Shown here: one piece after another, positions 26,608 through 35,002 of the stretch
Layout of the letters: the number at the start of each line of letters is the position of its first letter
Numbering within the stretch: position 1 is the stretch's first letter
The notes under the pieces: model-generated
Seen by the model: only the letters and a program-made list of their open reading frames with translations
Databases searched by the model: none
Told to the model about the DNA's origin: nothing
Position numbers and translations under genes: made by a program
Assembly (NCBI RefSeq): GCF_016283395.1
Contig: NZ_JAEEMU010000041.1
Coordinates: 62,001-126,000 of the forward strand
Source of the DNA: Ruminococcus sp.
GTDB taxonomy: Bacteria > Bacillota_A > Clostridia > Oscillospirales > Ruminococcaceae
Length of the DNA: 64,000 bases
Direction of reading: 5' to 3'

Positions 26608-26642
26608 AAACAGGAGAGCTCATCAAAGCTCTCCTGCTTTTT
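26608..26642. terminator. Bidirectional terminator
   Basis: CAGGAGAGCT and AGCTCTCCTG enclose CATCAA, with A-rich sequence on the left and CTTTTTTT on the right. It lies between the convergent protease and radical SAM genes. Confidence 0.88.
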
Positions 26643-26653
26643 TATGTATATTA

Positions 26654-28276
26654 TTATGCATATTCCTGAACAGGAAGCGGTGCAATGAAGAACGTATCAT
26701 CACGCTTGATATTGCCTTCTTCCGTAAATATAGCTGCGTTTGCGATCGGCGTACCGCCTAACCTTTCAACAATTACCTCCAAATCTCTAAGAGACTCGGG
26801 AGTACTGATAACGTTGTCGACAATGAGAACGCGCTTTCCGTCAAATGCTCTTGCTTCTTCTGCGGAAAGATAAAACTTTTTCTTTTTTTCCGACAGAAGC
26901 GATTTGACGGATACTTCTAAGGTATCATCCATATAAAGCTTTACGGACTTATGAGCAATGATACAATCCTTTCCGCTCTGTCTTGAAAGCTCATACGCAA
27001 GCGGAGTACCCTTTGTTTCAGCACTGAATATCAGATCGAATTCAGGCATTCTTTCAAGAAGTCTCTTGGCGTTTTCTGCAATTATCTCAACCTCACCATA
27101 AAGTATAGAAGCTGCGATATCAAGCCTGTCAGCAGGAGCACATCTTTTAAGTTCATCATTGAGCTCTGCTATCTTGACCTCGTAGTATTCGGCAACAGCA
27201 CCCTTCTTCAGTTCAAGATTTCTTGCACGGATAGCCTTTGCTTCTCTCAGAAGCTTAGGACTCTGTTCCAGGAACTCATATCCGCTTTCCAGAACGGTTT
27301 TCATTATATCACGTTCAATTTTCACAGGTATGCCAAGCTCGATGCATTTGTCAATGAGATCCTTGATCCATTCAAACCTAAGCGGATTAGCTCCGCCCAC
27401 TTCTCCGCCGATTATGACCCATGTATAGTCCTTGCCGAATGTATTGACAATTTCATCAAGGTGGACCGGTTCTATATATTCAAGCACAGGCTGATATACG
27501 ACACAGGCTGTAATCTTGTGATCCTTAGTTTTTTCAATAAGATCGGTAATACGGCCTGTACACGCATTACGGTCAACTGTACAGGAAATAATAACATTTC
27601 GCATATCAGTATCCACAGGTATTGGACTGAGGTCAATTCCGCTCGGACGTTTTGTAACAAGCTGGAATGTATCAACAAATCTTCTCTGTCTGCGCTTTAT
27701 ATTACTTGCCGCAATGATCTGCTGAAGAACATTTTCCTGCCACTCGGGCTTCCAGCAGCCAAAATCAGACATATAAGTCAGGAACCAGTCGATAGGATTT
27801 TCATTTTCAATATTGAAGAGCTCAGGGATATCATTTCCCTCTTCGTCCTTTTTCATTTTATAGAAGCCGCGGAATATCTGCTTCTTGTAATCCTCAGTAA
27901 TACCAAAATGATCTACTACGCATTTTGTAAAGCAGTACTTGCAGCCGATAGGACATCCGATAACGGGAGAATACACTTTCGTATTCAGGTGTGTGTCATA
28001 GTTGATATCTTTAAGTATACGTTTAAGCGCAAGTTGATGACCGTCATAATAAGCATGGAGCATCTGTATCTGGCTCAGATATTCCTGATGCATATTCCTA
28101 TACTCTTCAAGTTCTTCCTGTACTGAGTACATATTCACCTTCAGCTTCGTATAATCAAAGCCGCCGAAATTGCAGATAAGTATATTCAACAGCCTGTTTA
28201 CGACCTCAGGTCTTTCGAGCATTGTGATAATACCCGCTGACGGAGCGTCAGTATAATAGTCTTCAATTCTCAGCAT
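26654..28276 (-). CDS. DUF5131-like radical SAM protein fused to a phosphoribosyltransferase-like domain
   Basis: 540 residues. After a helical N-terminus, CPIGCKYC (Cys108, Cys112, Cys115) gives the CX3CX2C iron-sulfur site of radical SAM enzymes. FQLVTKRPSGIDLSPIP, NVIISCTVDRN and WVIIGGEVGGANPLRFEW match the pattern of DUF5131 (phage Gp37/Gp68-like) proteins. From about residue 390 the sequence changes to a type I phosphoribosyltransferase pattern like adenine phosphoribosyltransferase: FDLIFSAETKGTPLAYEL, then VLIVDNVISTPESL in place of the PRPP loop VDDxxATGGT. The loop is altered (Asp-Asn, Thr-Pro-Glu), so PRPP binding is uncertain. It is monocistronic, convergent with the transporter operon, and has GAGGGG 11 bases before the ATG. 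The reaction is unknown; nucleobase or nucleotide modification is one possibility. Confidence 0.75.
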   Translation of the reverse strand: MLRIEDYYTDAPSAGIITMLERPEVVNRLLNILICNFGGFDYTKLKVNMYSVQEELEEYRNMHQEYLSQIQMLHAYYDGHQLALKRILKDINYDTHLNTKVYSPVIGCPIGCKYCFTKCVVDHFGITEDYKKQIFRGFYKMKKDEEGNDIPELFNIENENPIDWFLTYMSDFGCWKPEWQENVLQQIIAASNIKRRQRRFVDTFQLVTKRPSGIDLSPIPVDTDMRNVIISCTVDRNACTGRITDLIEKTKDHKITACVVYQPVLEYIEPVHLDEIVNTFGKDYTWVIIGGEVGGANPLRFEWIKDLIDKCIELGIPVKIERDIMKTVLESGYEFLEQSPKLLREAKAIRARNLELKKGAVAEYYEVKIAELNDELKRCAPADRLDIAASILYGEVEIIAENAKRLLERMPEFDLIFSAETKGTPLAYELSRQSGKDCIIAHKSVKLYMDDTLEVSVKSLLSEKKKKFYLSAEEARAFDGKRVLIVDNVISTPESLRDLEVIVERLGGTPIANAAIFTEEGNIKRDDTFFIAPLPVQEYA

Positions 28277-29008
28277 AAAACATCTTGCCCCTCAATATTT
28301 ATTTCTTTCCACGATTTTTGCCGAAAGCAGCATTAAACTGCATTCAGAGCGTGATCCCATCTGTCTTTTCCTATGCTGCGCGATATCTTTTATGCCGAAA
28401 TGAATTAAAAAAGTAAATATGATATGCTCTGCACATAAGATACTTCATAAGTCGCAGAGATATGCATAATACGATTATAATGGCTGCTTATCATAAAACG
28501 GCACATTAAAAGTAAACGCATACGACAGAAAAATTATAATCAAACTTACGGTTTATTATTTTAGATCTGCCTGTAATTTAATATCATAAAATAACTGTTG
28601 ATCATATCATGCTAAAAAGAATACCGATTAAATCAAAAACGATTAGTAAATATTCCCCACATTTATCCCTGTTTTAACGTAATAAAACAATGTGTGAGCT
28701 TTGAAAAAATAGTAAAATAACGGTATCAAAAAATATTATTAAAAATAATAGTAAAAAAAGGTAAAAATTAAGCTTTTGAAGATTTTTTACGTATAAGGAA
28801 ATACTATTTATATTATATACTATATACACATTTTCGTCAAGTATAATTTTGTCCTTATATTGATAAACAAATGCTGCTATTTTGCAAATTTTAAGCATTT
28901 TCTTATATTTTTTCTTCAGTATTATAAAATAAATATATCAAACATGAATAATAATTATTATTTATTACCAATTCATTTAATTATATATATTTTATTATTT
29001 AAAATGTA
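28277..29008. other. AT-rich intergenic region without recognised genes
   Basis: About 730 bases separate two divergent genes. The part nearest the radical SAM gene (to about 28560) may be its leader. The stretch 28680-29000 is extremely AT-rich, with many stops in every frame. No tRNA, riboswitch consensus or conserved dyad was recognised, including none of the purine-riboswitch type that the phosphoribosyltransferase domain might have suggested. Confidence 0.6.
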
Positions 29009-29037
29009 TTGACAACATAAGTTTTTAATGTTAAAAT
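29009..29037 (+). promoter_or_regulatory. SigA-type promoter of the glycerate kinase gene
   Basis: TTGACA (29009-29014), a 17-base spacer and TAAAAT (29032-29037), 66 bases before the start codon. Confidence 0.85.
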
Positions 29038-29103
29038 TTGGACTGAGTTGCAAAATATGCATATAATATAAACTATCAAATTAACAAATAGAGGTGAAAT
29101 ACC

Positions 29104-30243
29104 ATGCATAAAGCTGTTATTGCAATAGATTCATTCAAAGGAAGTCTAACTTCTCTTGAAGCAGGCAAAGCTGCAGCAGAAGGATTACACCGTATTTTTC
29201 CCGAAACAGATACCGTGATCATACCTGTTGCTGACGGCGGAGAAGGCACTGTAGAAGCTCTTGTATCTGGTCTGAACGGAAAGTTCATCGAAACCGACGT
29301 GTGTGATCCTCTCGGAAGGTGTATCAAAGCCAAATACGGGGTACTTCCCGACAACACCGCTGTTATCGAAATGGCAGCTGCTTCGGGACTGACCCTGCTT
29401 TCGGAAAACGAACGCGATCCCATGTATACAACTACATACGGCACAGGCGAGATGATACTTGACGCTGTCAGACGAGGCTGCCGCAATTTTATCATCGGTA
29501 TTGGCGGAAGTGCCACAAATGACGGCGGTATCGGCTGCTTGCAGGCTCTTGGCTTCGGTATGCTCGACAGCAATGGACAGCAGGTAAGCTATGGTGCAAA
29601 TGGGCTTTCACAGCTTGCCCGTATCACCGACAGCAATGCAGTAAAGGAACTGAAAGAGTGCAGCTTCCATGTTGCCTGTGATGTTAAAAATCCGCTTTGC
29701 GGCACTAACGGATGCAGCGAGGTATTTGCTCCGCAGAAAGGCGCGGATAAAGACAGTATCAGCCTTATGGACGGCTATCTCAGCAACTATGCAGAGCTTA
29801 CTAAAACGTACTGCCCTTCTGCTTCGCCTTATACAGCAGGCTCAGGTGCGGCAGGAGGGCTTGGCTTTGCACTGATGTATTATCTGAACGCCGAGCTGCA
29901 ATCAGGTGTTGACCTTGTTATACGCGAAACGAAGCTGGAAGATATCATAAAAGACGCTGATATCGTCATCACAGGTGAGGGCTGTCTCGACAGTCAGACC
30001 GCTATGGGAAAAGCTCCCATAGGTATTGCAAAAATAGCAAAGAAGTACGGCAAGCCTGTCATTGCTTTCTGCGGCTCGGTACGCGAGGGAGCAGAGCTGT
30101 GCAACGCAAGCGGTATTGACGCATACTTCCCTGTTCTCCGCAGGATATGTACACTTGAACAGGCTATGAAAAAAGAGAATTCCTGCAAAAACCTCGCCGA
30201 TACGGCAGAACAGGTTTTCAGAACTATAAAGCTTTTCTGCTGA
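29104..30243 (+). CDS. Glycerate kinase (GlxK/GarK family)
   Basis: 379 residues, typical for this family. Motifs: AIDSFKGSLTSLEAG at the N-terminus, PVADGGEGTVEAL, GIGGSATNDGGIGCLQALG (the glycine-rich phosphate/substrate region) and VITGEGCLDSQTAMGKAP. It transfers phosphate from ATP to D-glycerate, feeding phosphoglycerate into glycolysis. It stands alone between its own promoter and a terminator. The start has AGAGGTGA upstream. Confidence 0.93.
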   Translation: MHKAVIAIDSFKGSLTSLEAGKAAAEGLHRIFPETDTVIIPVADGGEGTVEALVSGLNGKFIETDVCDPLGRCIKAKYGVLPDNTAVIEMAAASGLTLLSENERDPMYTTTYGTGEMILDAVRRGCRNFIIGIGGSATNDGGIGCLQALGFGMLDSNGQQVSYGANGLSQLARITDSNAVKELKECSFHVACDVKNPLCGTNGCSEVFAPQKGADKDSISLMDGYLSNYAELTKTYCPSASPYTAGSGAAGGLGFALMYYLNAELQSGVDLVIRETKLEDIIKDADIVITGEGCLDSQTAMGKAPIGIAKIAKKYGKPVIAFCGSVREGAELCNASGIDAYFPVLRRICTLEQAMKKENSCKNLADTAEQVFRTIKLFC

Positions 30244-30267
30244 CAACAATATTTTCCGTAATACATA

Positions 30268-30309
30268 AAAACAGTCACAAGATCACTTATGCTCCTGTGA
30301 CTGTTTTAT
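30268..30309. terminator. Bidirectional terminator between glycerate kinase and xylanase
   Basis: AAACAGTCACA pairs with TGTGACTGTTT around a 15-17 base loop. It has an A-run on the left and TTTTATT on the right, and lies between convergent genes. Confidence 0.85.
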
Positions 30310-30346
30310 TATTATGATTTATAAGATCAGGCTTAACATTTTGATC

Positions 30347-33061
30347 TTACTTTACAAGTGCCATTACCTTCTCATATGCAGGCTTTGGCTGATAGCCGTT
30401 AGAGAAGAGAAGTGGATTCTGCTCTCTTCTCCAGCTTACGCTGTCCTGAGTACCCCAGATTGTAAGTGCAGGGATCTTATCAGCATTCTGCATAGCGAGC
30501 TTGAATATCTTCTCATAGAGATTTGCCTGCTCCTGAGTATTTGAGCAAGTGATATCGAGCTCAGTGATCTGTACCTCAAGACCTGTGCTGAGGAACTTCT
30601 TGAGAGCTGTCTCATAAGTATTAGCATCAGGATAATTTGTAGCAAGATGTGACTGCATACCGATACCATCGATGTAGCCAAGCTGCTTGAGCTTCATAGC
30701 CATATTATAGATATCGTTTGTCTTTGCAGGAATATACTCGTTATAGTCGTTGAGATAGAGCTTGCAGCCTGCAGGAGCATACTGTCTTGCATACTTGAAT
30801 GCGTTGATAACAAAACTGTCATCACCGTAAACTCTTACCCAGTTAGAATTGTTTGCAGGTCTCATTCCGCCGCCGTCATTGAGGAAGAGCTCGTTACATA
30901 CATCGTATGAGTAAACATCAAGATTTGGATACTGCTGCTTAAGAGCTGCAAATGTATTCTTGATCATGCTCTCAAGACGCTGGTTCATGATATCCTTTGA
31001 TACGTATGCACCGTTCTGTGAGAAGTTCTCACGGAAGAACCAATCAGGAGTCTGGCTGTACCAAACAAATGTATGACCACGGAGTGAGATACCGTTCTGC
31101 TCACAGAACTTCAGAGTCTGAGCAGCTCTGTTGAGAGAGATCTGAGTATTTACATTGTTGCCTCTCTGCTGACAAGCTGACTGATCAAGAATGCTGTCAG
31201 GCTTGAGTTCGTTCTCAGGAGTAATAGAATTATAATGCTTCTTAATGAAGTCAGCACCGCTGTTAAGCTCGTTAGGGCTTACAGATGTACCGATCTTGAA
31301 GTAATTTGCAAATGCACCCTTGAGGCTGTCCTTTGAACCTGCATTGTTGTTCTGCTGCTGGTTGTTATTGTTGTTGTTATTGTTGTTGTTATTATTCTGG
31401 TTCCACTGATTATTGTTGTTCCAGTCGTTGTTTACAACGCCGTTCCACTGATTATTGTTCTGGTTATTCCAGTCCCAACCCTGGTTCTGGTTCTGATTCC
31501 ACTGATTGTTGTTCTGGTTATTCCAGTCCCAACCCTGGTTCTGGTTCTGATTCCACTGGTTGTTGTTCTGATTATTCCAATCCCAACCCTGGTTCTGGTT
31601 CTGATTCCACTGGTTGTTGTTCTGGTTGTTCCAGTCCCAACCCTGGTTCTGATTCCACTGGTTGTTGTTCTGATTGTTCCAATCCCAACCCTGGTTCTGG
31701 TTCTGATTCCACTGGTTGTTGTTCTGGTTCCAGTTATTATTCTGATTATTCCAATCGTTGTTTACAACGCCGTTCCACTGGTTGTTATTCTGGTTATTCC
31801 AGTCCCAACCCTGGTTCTGCTGTCCCCAGTTATTCCAGTTGTTGTTCTGGTTCCACTGGTTGTTATTCTGGTTGTTCCAGTCCCAACCGTTATTCTGCTG
31901 TCCCCAGTTGTTCCAGTCATTGTTCTGATTCCACTGGTTATTATTGTTCCAGTCATTGTTTGCAACGCCGTTCCACTGGTTGTTGTTCTGGTTGTTCCAG
32001 TCCCAGCCGTTATTCTGCTGTCCCCAGTTGTTCCAATCGTTATTCTGGTTCTGCTGTCCCCAGTTATTCCAGTCGTTATTCTGGTTCTGCTGTCCCCAGT
32101 TGTTCCAGTCGTTGTTCTGGTTCTGCTGGCCCCAGTTATTCCAGTCATTGTTCTGGTTCCACTGGTTGTTATTCTGGTTATTCCAGTCCCAACCCTGGTT
32201 CTGGTTCTGCTGTCCCCAGTTGTTCCAGTCGTTGTTCTGGTTCTGCTGGCCCCAGTTGTTCCAATCGTTATTCTGGTTTTGCTGCTGATTATTATTCTGG
32301 TTCCAGTCGTTGTTCTGCTGGCCGCCACCGCCGCCTGCACCTTCTGTAACAGTTACGCTCTTTACGTTAGCAGAACCGTTTGATCTGTAACCTTCGATAT
32401 TGAGTGATACTTCGTAAAGTGTACCAGACATATCGAGACCAGCCTTTTCCCAAGCCTCGAAGTGCTTGGATACGTCGATAGTACCCTTCATGTAGTTTGT
32501 CTGATTGTTAGCTGAACCACTCTGTTTACGAACACTCCAGTACTGTGGGAATGTTGCTGTACCGTCAAGTGATGGCTGATTATAACGCATTGACTTGCGG
32601 ATATCGTATGTATTGCCGTTAAGAGTTACTGTACCCTTATTTTCTCCGTCATTTCCGGGTGGTCTCCAGTCGCCCCAGCCTTCTACGATATAGTATTCCA
32701 TAAGAGGATTTCTTGTCCATCCGTAAACGCACATATAAGAATTTCCTCTTGGTGTGTATTCTACATCATATGTGAGAACGATATTTCCGAAAGCCTTATA
32801 ATTCTTCTTCTGGCTGTCGTAGTTCTTACCCATACGTGCGAGGAAGTTCTCAATGTTGCTCCATGAGCAGGTGAAAGAACCTGCACCGGGATTCATTGAT
32901 GCCTGTCCCTGACCGTTCTGGTTCCACATCTCGTAGTCGTATCCGCCGATATTACCTCTTGTCTGCTGGTCAGCAGCTGAAGCAACAGCAGGGATAGCAG
33001 CTGCGATCATCATTGTGGAAGCACCTGCGCCGATGATCTTTTTGATCTTGCTAAGCTTCAA
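30347..33061 (-). CDS. xynA: Bifunctional xylanase: GH11, Asn/Gln/Trp linker, GH10
   Basis: The TTG at 33061 is the likely start, because AAGGAG lies eight bases upstream; the GTG at 33070 overlaps that site. 904 residues: signal peptide (1-29), GH11 domain (about 32-237) with nucleophile Glu in PLMEYYIVEGWG (about Glu122) and acid/base Glu in LYEVSLNIEGYRSNG. A low-complexity linker (about 245-575) made almost only of Asn, Gln, Trp, Asp and Gly follows, then GH10 (about 585-904) with HTFVWYSQTPDWF, acid/base Glu in YDVCNELF and nucleophile Glu in QITELDI. Both endo-1,4-beta-xylanase families act on xylan with different preferences. The arrangement is that of R. flavefaciens XynA. No dockerin is present, so it is probably a free enzyme or held by another means. 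Confidence 0.95.
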   Translation of the reverse strand: MKLSKIKKIIGAGASTMMIAAAIPAVASAADQQTRGNIGGYDYEMWNQNGQGQASMNPGAGSFTCSWSNIENFLARMGKNYDSQKKNYKAFGNIVLTYDVEYTPRGNSYMCVYGWTRNPLMEYYIVEGWGDWRPPGNDGENKGTVTLNGNTYDIRKSMRYNQPSLDGTATFPQYWSVRKQSGSANNQTNYMKGTIDVSKHFEAWEKAGLDMSGTLYEVSLNIEGYRSNGSANVKSVTVTEGAGGGGGQQNNDWNQNNNQQQNQNNDWNNWGQQNQNNDWNNWGQQNQNQGWDWNNQNNNQWNQNNDWNNWGQQNQNNDWNNWGQQNQNNDWNNWGQQNQNNDWNNWGQQNNGWDWNNQNNNQWNGVANNDWNNNNQWNQNNDWNNWGQQNNGWDWNNQNNNQWNQNNNWNNWGQQNQGWDWNNQNNNQWNGVVNNDWNNQNNNWNQNNNQWNQNQNQGWDWNNQNNNQWNQNQGWDWNNQNNNQWNQNQNQGWDWNNQNNNQWNQNQNQGWDWNNQNNNQWNQNQNQGWDWNNQNNNQWNGVVNNDWNNNNQWNQNNNNNNNNNNNNQQQNNNAGSKDSLKGAFANYFKIGTSVSPNELNSGADFIKKHYNSITPENELKPDSILDQSACQQRGNNVNTQISLNRAAQTLKFCEQNGISLRGHTFVWYSQTPDWFFRENFSQNGAYVSKDIMNQRLESMIKNTFAALKQQYPNLDVYSYDVCNELFLNDGGGMRPANNSNWVRVYGDDSFVINAFKYARQYAPAGCKLYLNDYNEYIPAKTNDIYNMAMKLKQLGYIDGIGMQSHLATNYPDANTYETALKKFLSTGLEVQITELDITCSNTQEQANLYEKIFKLAMQNADKIPALTIWGTQDSVSWRREQNPLLFSNGYQPKPAYEKVMALVK
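31335..32330 (-). repeat. Tandem repeats encoding the xylanase Asn/Gln/Trp linker
   Basis: Two interleaved unit types are visible: NQNNDWNNWGQQ (12 residues, 36 bp) and NQGWDWNNQNNNQW (with NQ spacers). NGVxNNDWNN breaks them three times. The DNA copies are near identical, so slippage can change linker length without changing frame. Confidence 0.9.
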
Positions 33062-33152
33062 ATAAATCACTCCTTTGACTTAGTAAAAAATGGATTAAGC
33101 AATTGGATTAGTAATACTCCCAGTATATTTTGCTGTTTTTATTTCTAACTTA

Positions 33153-33181
33153 ATTATATTCATTCATTTCACCAGTCACAA
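33153..33181 (-). promoter_or_regulatory. SigA-type promoter of xynA
   Basis: On the minus strand TTGTGA (33176-33181), a 17-base spacer and TATAAT (33153-33158), about 90 bases before the TTG start. The rest of the gap to 33406 is AT-rich. It holds a short direct repeat (ATGTTATATATA near 33340 and 33361) but no gene. Confidence 0.75.
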
Positions 33182-33406
33182 GTCATTTTTTGCTCTTGTT
33201 TTTTAAATCAGTCAAATATTGCGAATTTTTAAAAATCATATTTCCCTAAAAATAGCCGTAAAGCACCATATGCCTTTAAAACGACAGCAATTTATGGAGC
33301 CTGTCTTTATGCAAAAATTGTTGTATTTATTATATGCAATATGTTATATATAAATTGCATAATGTTATATATCATATGCCATGTCAATCATTTTTGCTGT
33401 GAAAAC

Positions 33407-34888
33407 TTACTCATTTGCCGTTTCAACAACAGAGCCTTCGGGAATAGTCAGCAAAGCTCCGATAAACAGCGGGATACGTGTTTCTCTGTCATATATACAG
33501 TAAACGAAAGGTCTTGTAAGATATACCTCCTTAGGCGGCATACCGCTTCCTGCCAGACCACCCGTAACAGCAGCTGCTGTAGCCTTTGTTCCTTTTTCAT
33601 TGACATCAAGCGTTGTCTTGTGCTTGACGTAGTGCAGCCATGTCGGCACAGGTGCTGATGTAAGACCTGTGAAATTGGCTGTTTCTTCAAATGCACCTTC
33701 CATTCCCATTGCTTTCAGTTCTTCTTTAAGGTCGTTTTCATATTCCAGAGTATATTTCGGCATTGATGTGAGCGCGACCTCACATTTATTCTCTCCCTGA
33801 GCAAGAAGTGCGTCAAGTTTTTCATTTGTCAGGCTCTTGATATAATCATGTATATCTATATCCTCATGCGGCAGAAGAGCTGCATATCCGATATTCTTGT
33901 CCTTATAGTCTTTTATAAATCCGTCCGTATCATCATCACCTATATAATCAGCCCCGCACGTCATGAATTTACAGGTCTGGTCTGTTCCGAAAACATCTGT
34001 AAACTCCCAGTTGCTGACCTGATACCTCATATAATCGTTCGCCCATTCCGCATCAAGAACTACGGCATTGATGATAAAAAATACTTCATTCGGATCTATT
34101 TCGTCAATTATTTCAGGGATATAGTGTCTTGTATTTTCGTCTACCCATTCATTTACATTTTTAAGGGTATTACCGTTAAATGGCGACAGATAGTAATCCG
34201 CATCGTAGTAATTCAAATTTGTCTGTATAAATTCGGGAACCGGTATGATCAAACTCGGATCATCTCTTACCCATACGGAATTTGCAGTTTCTATCACCGA
34301 TCTATTGCTCGAACCGACCTTTTTCCTGAACAGATACAGATATTCATTCAGTTCTTCAATAGGAACTCCGCCGAGCACCTGCTCCATTTGCTCAAGTGTT
34401 TCGCCTCTTGCTCCATTTGTAGTCATTGCAAGAGACTGCATTACGGAATAAGGTGATATAAATATATTTTCATTTTTGCCATCATCTATCGCTTTCAGAA
34501 GCTCAGTTGCGAATTTGCGCTGACCTGCTGCAAATTTATCGTCCGCTGCCATTCCTTTGACCTCAGATTTTGCTATACCAGAGCAAAGGTTACGTGAAAC
34601 AGACAGTTTTTGCTCAGGCGCATCTTTTATCAGCATCTTTCTCATCTGACAGAGATCAAAGACATCATATGAACCGTCACCGTTTACATCTCCGTTGTCA
34701 GCGTTTTTAAGCTCGCCCTTTCCGCCCAGCCAACGCTGATACATTACAATATCAGAAATATTGAAAACTCTGTCATCATTTACATCTCCATTGCCGACTA
34801 TATCCTGTGCGGAAATGCCTGCCGAGGCAAATGCCGGCAGCGTCATGCCTAATGCGAGTATAGCTGCAATTATTCTTGAACATCTCAT
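33407..34888 (-). CDS. Dockerin-bearing serpin 1
   Basis: 493 residues from the ATG at 34888, which follows AAGGAGG; the longer upstream frame lacks a ribosome site and a signal peptide. Order: signal peptide (about 1-26), dockerin (about 33-92; GDVNDDRVFNISD and GDVNGDGSYDVFD) and a serpin domain (about 115-490; NIFISPYSVMQSLAMTTNGA and the C-terminal RPFVYCIYD). The reactive-loop hinge EKGTKATAAA keeps the small residues needed for loop insertion, so it should be inhibitory. The scissile region reads TGGLAGSGM. Serpins trap serine or cysteine proteases. On a cellulosome they are thought to shield the enzymes from rumen proteases. It lies just downstream of a second serpin gene. Confidence 0.93.
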   Translation of the reverse strand: MRCSRIIAAILALGMTLPAFASAGISAQDIVGNGDVNDDRVFNISDIVMYQRWLGGKGELKNADNGDVNGDGSYDVFDLCQMRKMLIKDAPEQKLSVSRNLCSGIAKSEVKGMAADDKFAAGQRKFATELLKAIDDGKNENIFISPYSVMQSLAMTTNGARGETLEQMEQVLGGVPIEELNEYLYLFRKKVGSSNRSVIETANSVWVRDDPSLIIPVPEFIQTNLNYYDADYYLSPFNGNTLKNVNEWVDENTRHYIPEIIDEIDPNEVFFIINAVVLDAEWANDYMRYQVSNWEFTDVFGTDQTCKFMTCGADYIGDDDTDGFIKDYKDKNIGYAALLPHEDIDIHDYIKSLTNEKLDALLAQGENKCEVALTSMPKYTLEYENDLKEELKAMGMEGAFEETANFTGLTSAPVPTWLHYVKHKTTLDVNEKGTKATAAAVTGGLAGSGMPPKEVYLTRPFVYCIYDRETRIPLFIGALLTIPEGSVVETANE

Positions 34889-34955
34889 TGGTTTTTCCTC
34901 CTTTATCAGTAAGCCGCCATTGTTGACGGCTTGTATTACATCGGTCACTATAAGC

Positions 34956-34994
34956 ATAAAAGCTCTCCTGCCATAAAGACAGAAGAGCTTTCAG
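34956..34994 (-). terminator. Hairpin between the two serpin genes
   Basis: AAAGCTCT and AGAGCTTT pair across about 17 bases; the T-tract on the minus strand is short. It may only partly end transcription, leaving some readthrough from serpin 2 into serpin 1. Confidence 0.5.
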
Positions 34995-35002
34995 CAGTTG
35001 CA

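Noticed and set aside
28277..28560. Purine-type riboswitch ahead of the radical SAM-PRTase gene
   Set aside because: Looked for because of the PRTase domain, but no aptamer core or antiterminator pairing could be recognised.
28674..28898. 74-codon minus-strand frame in the AT-rich gap
   Set aside because: Hydrophobic/Asn/Lys composition expected from AT-rich noise; no ribosome site.
31333..32349. 338-codon plus-strand frame rich in Ser, Cys and Tyr
   Set aside because: Mirror of the Asn/Gln/Trp linker repeats of the xylanase; low complexity, no ribosome site.
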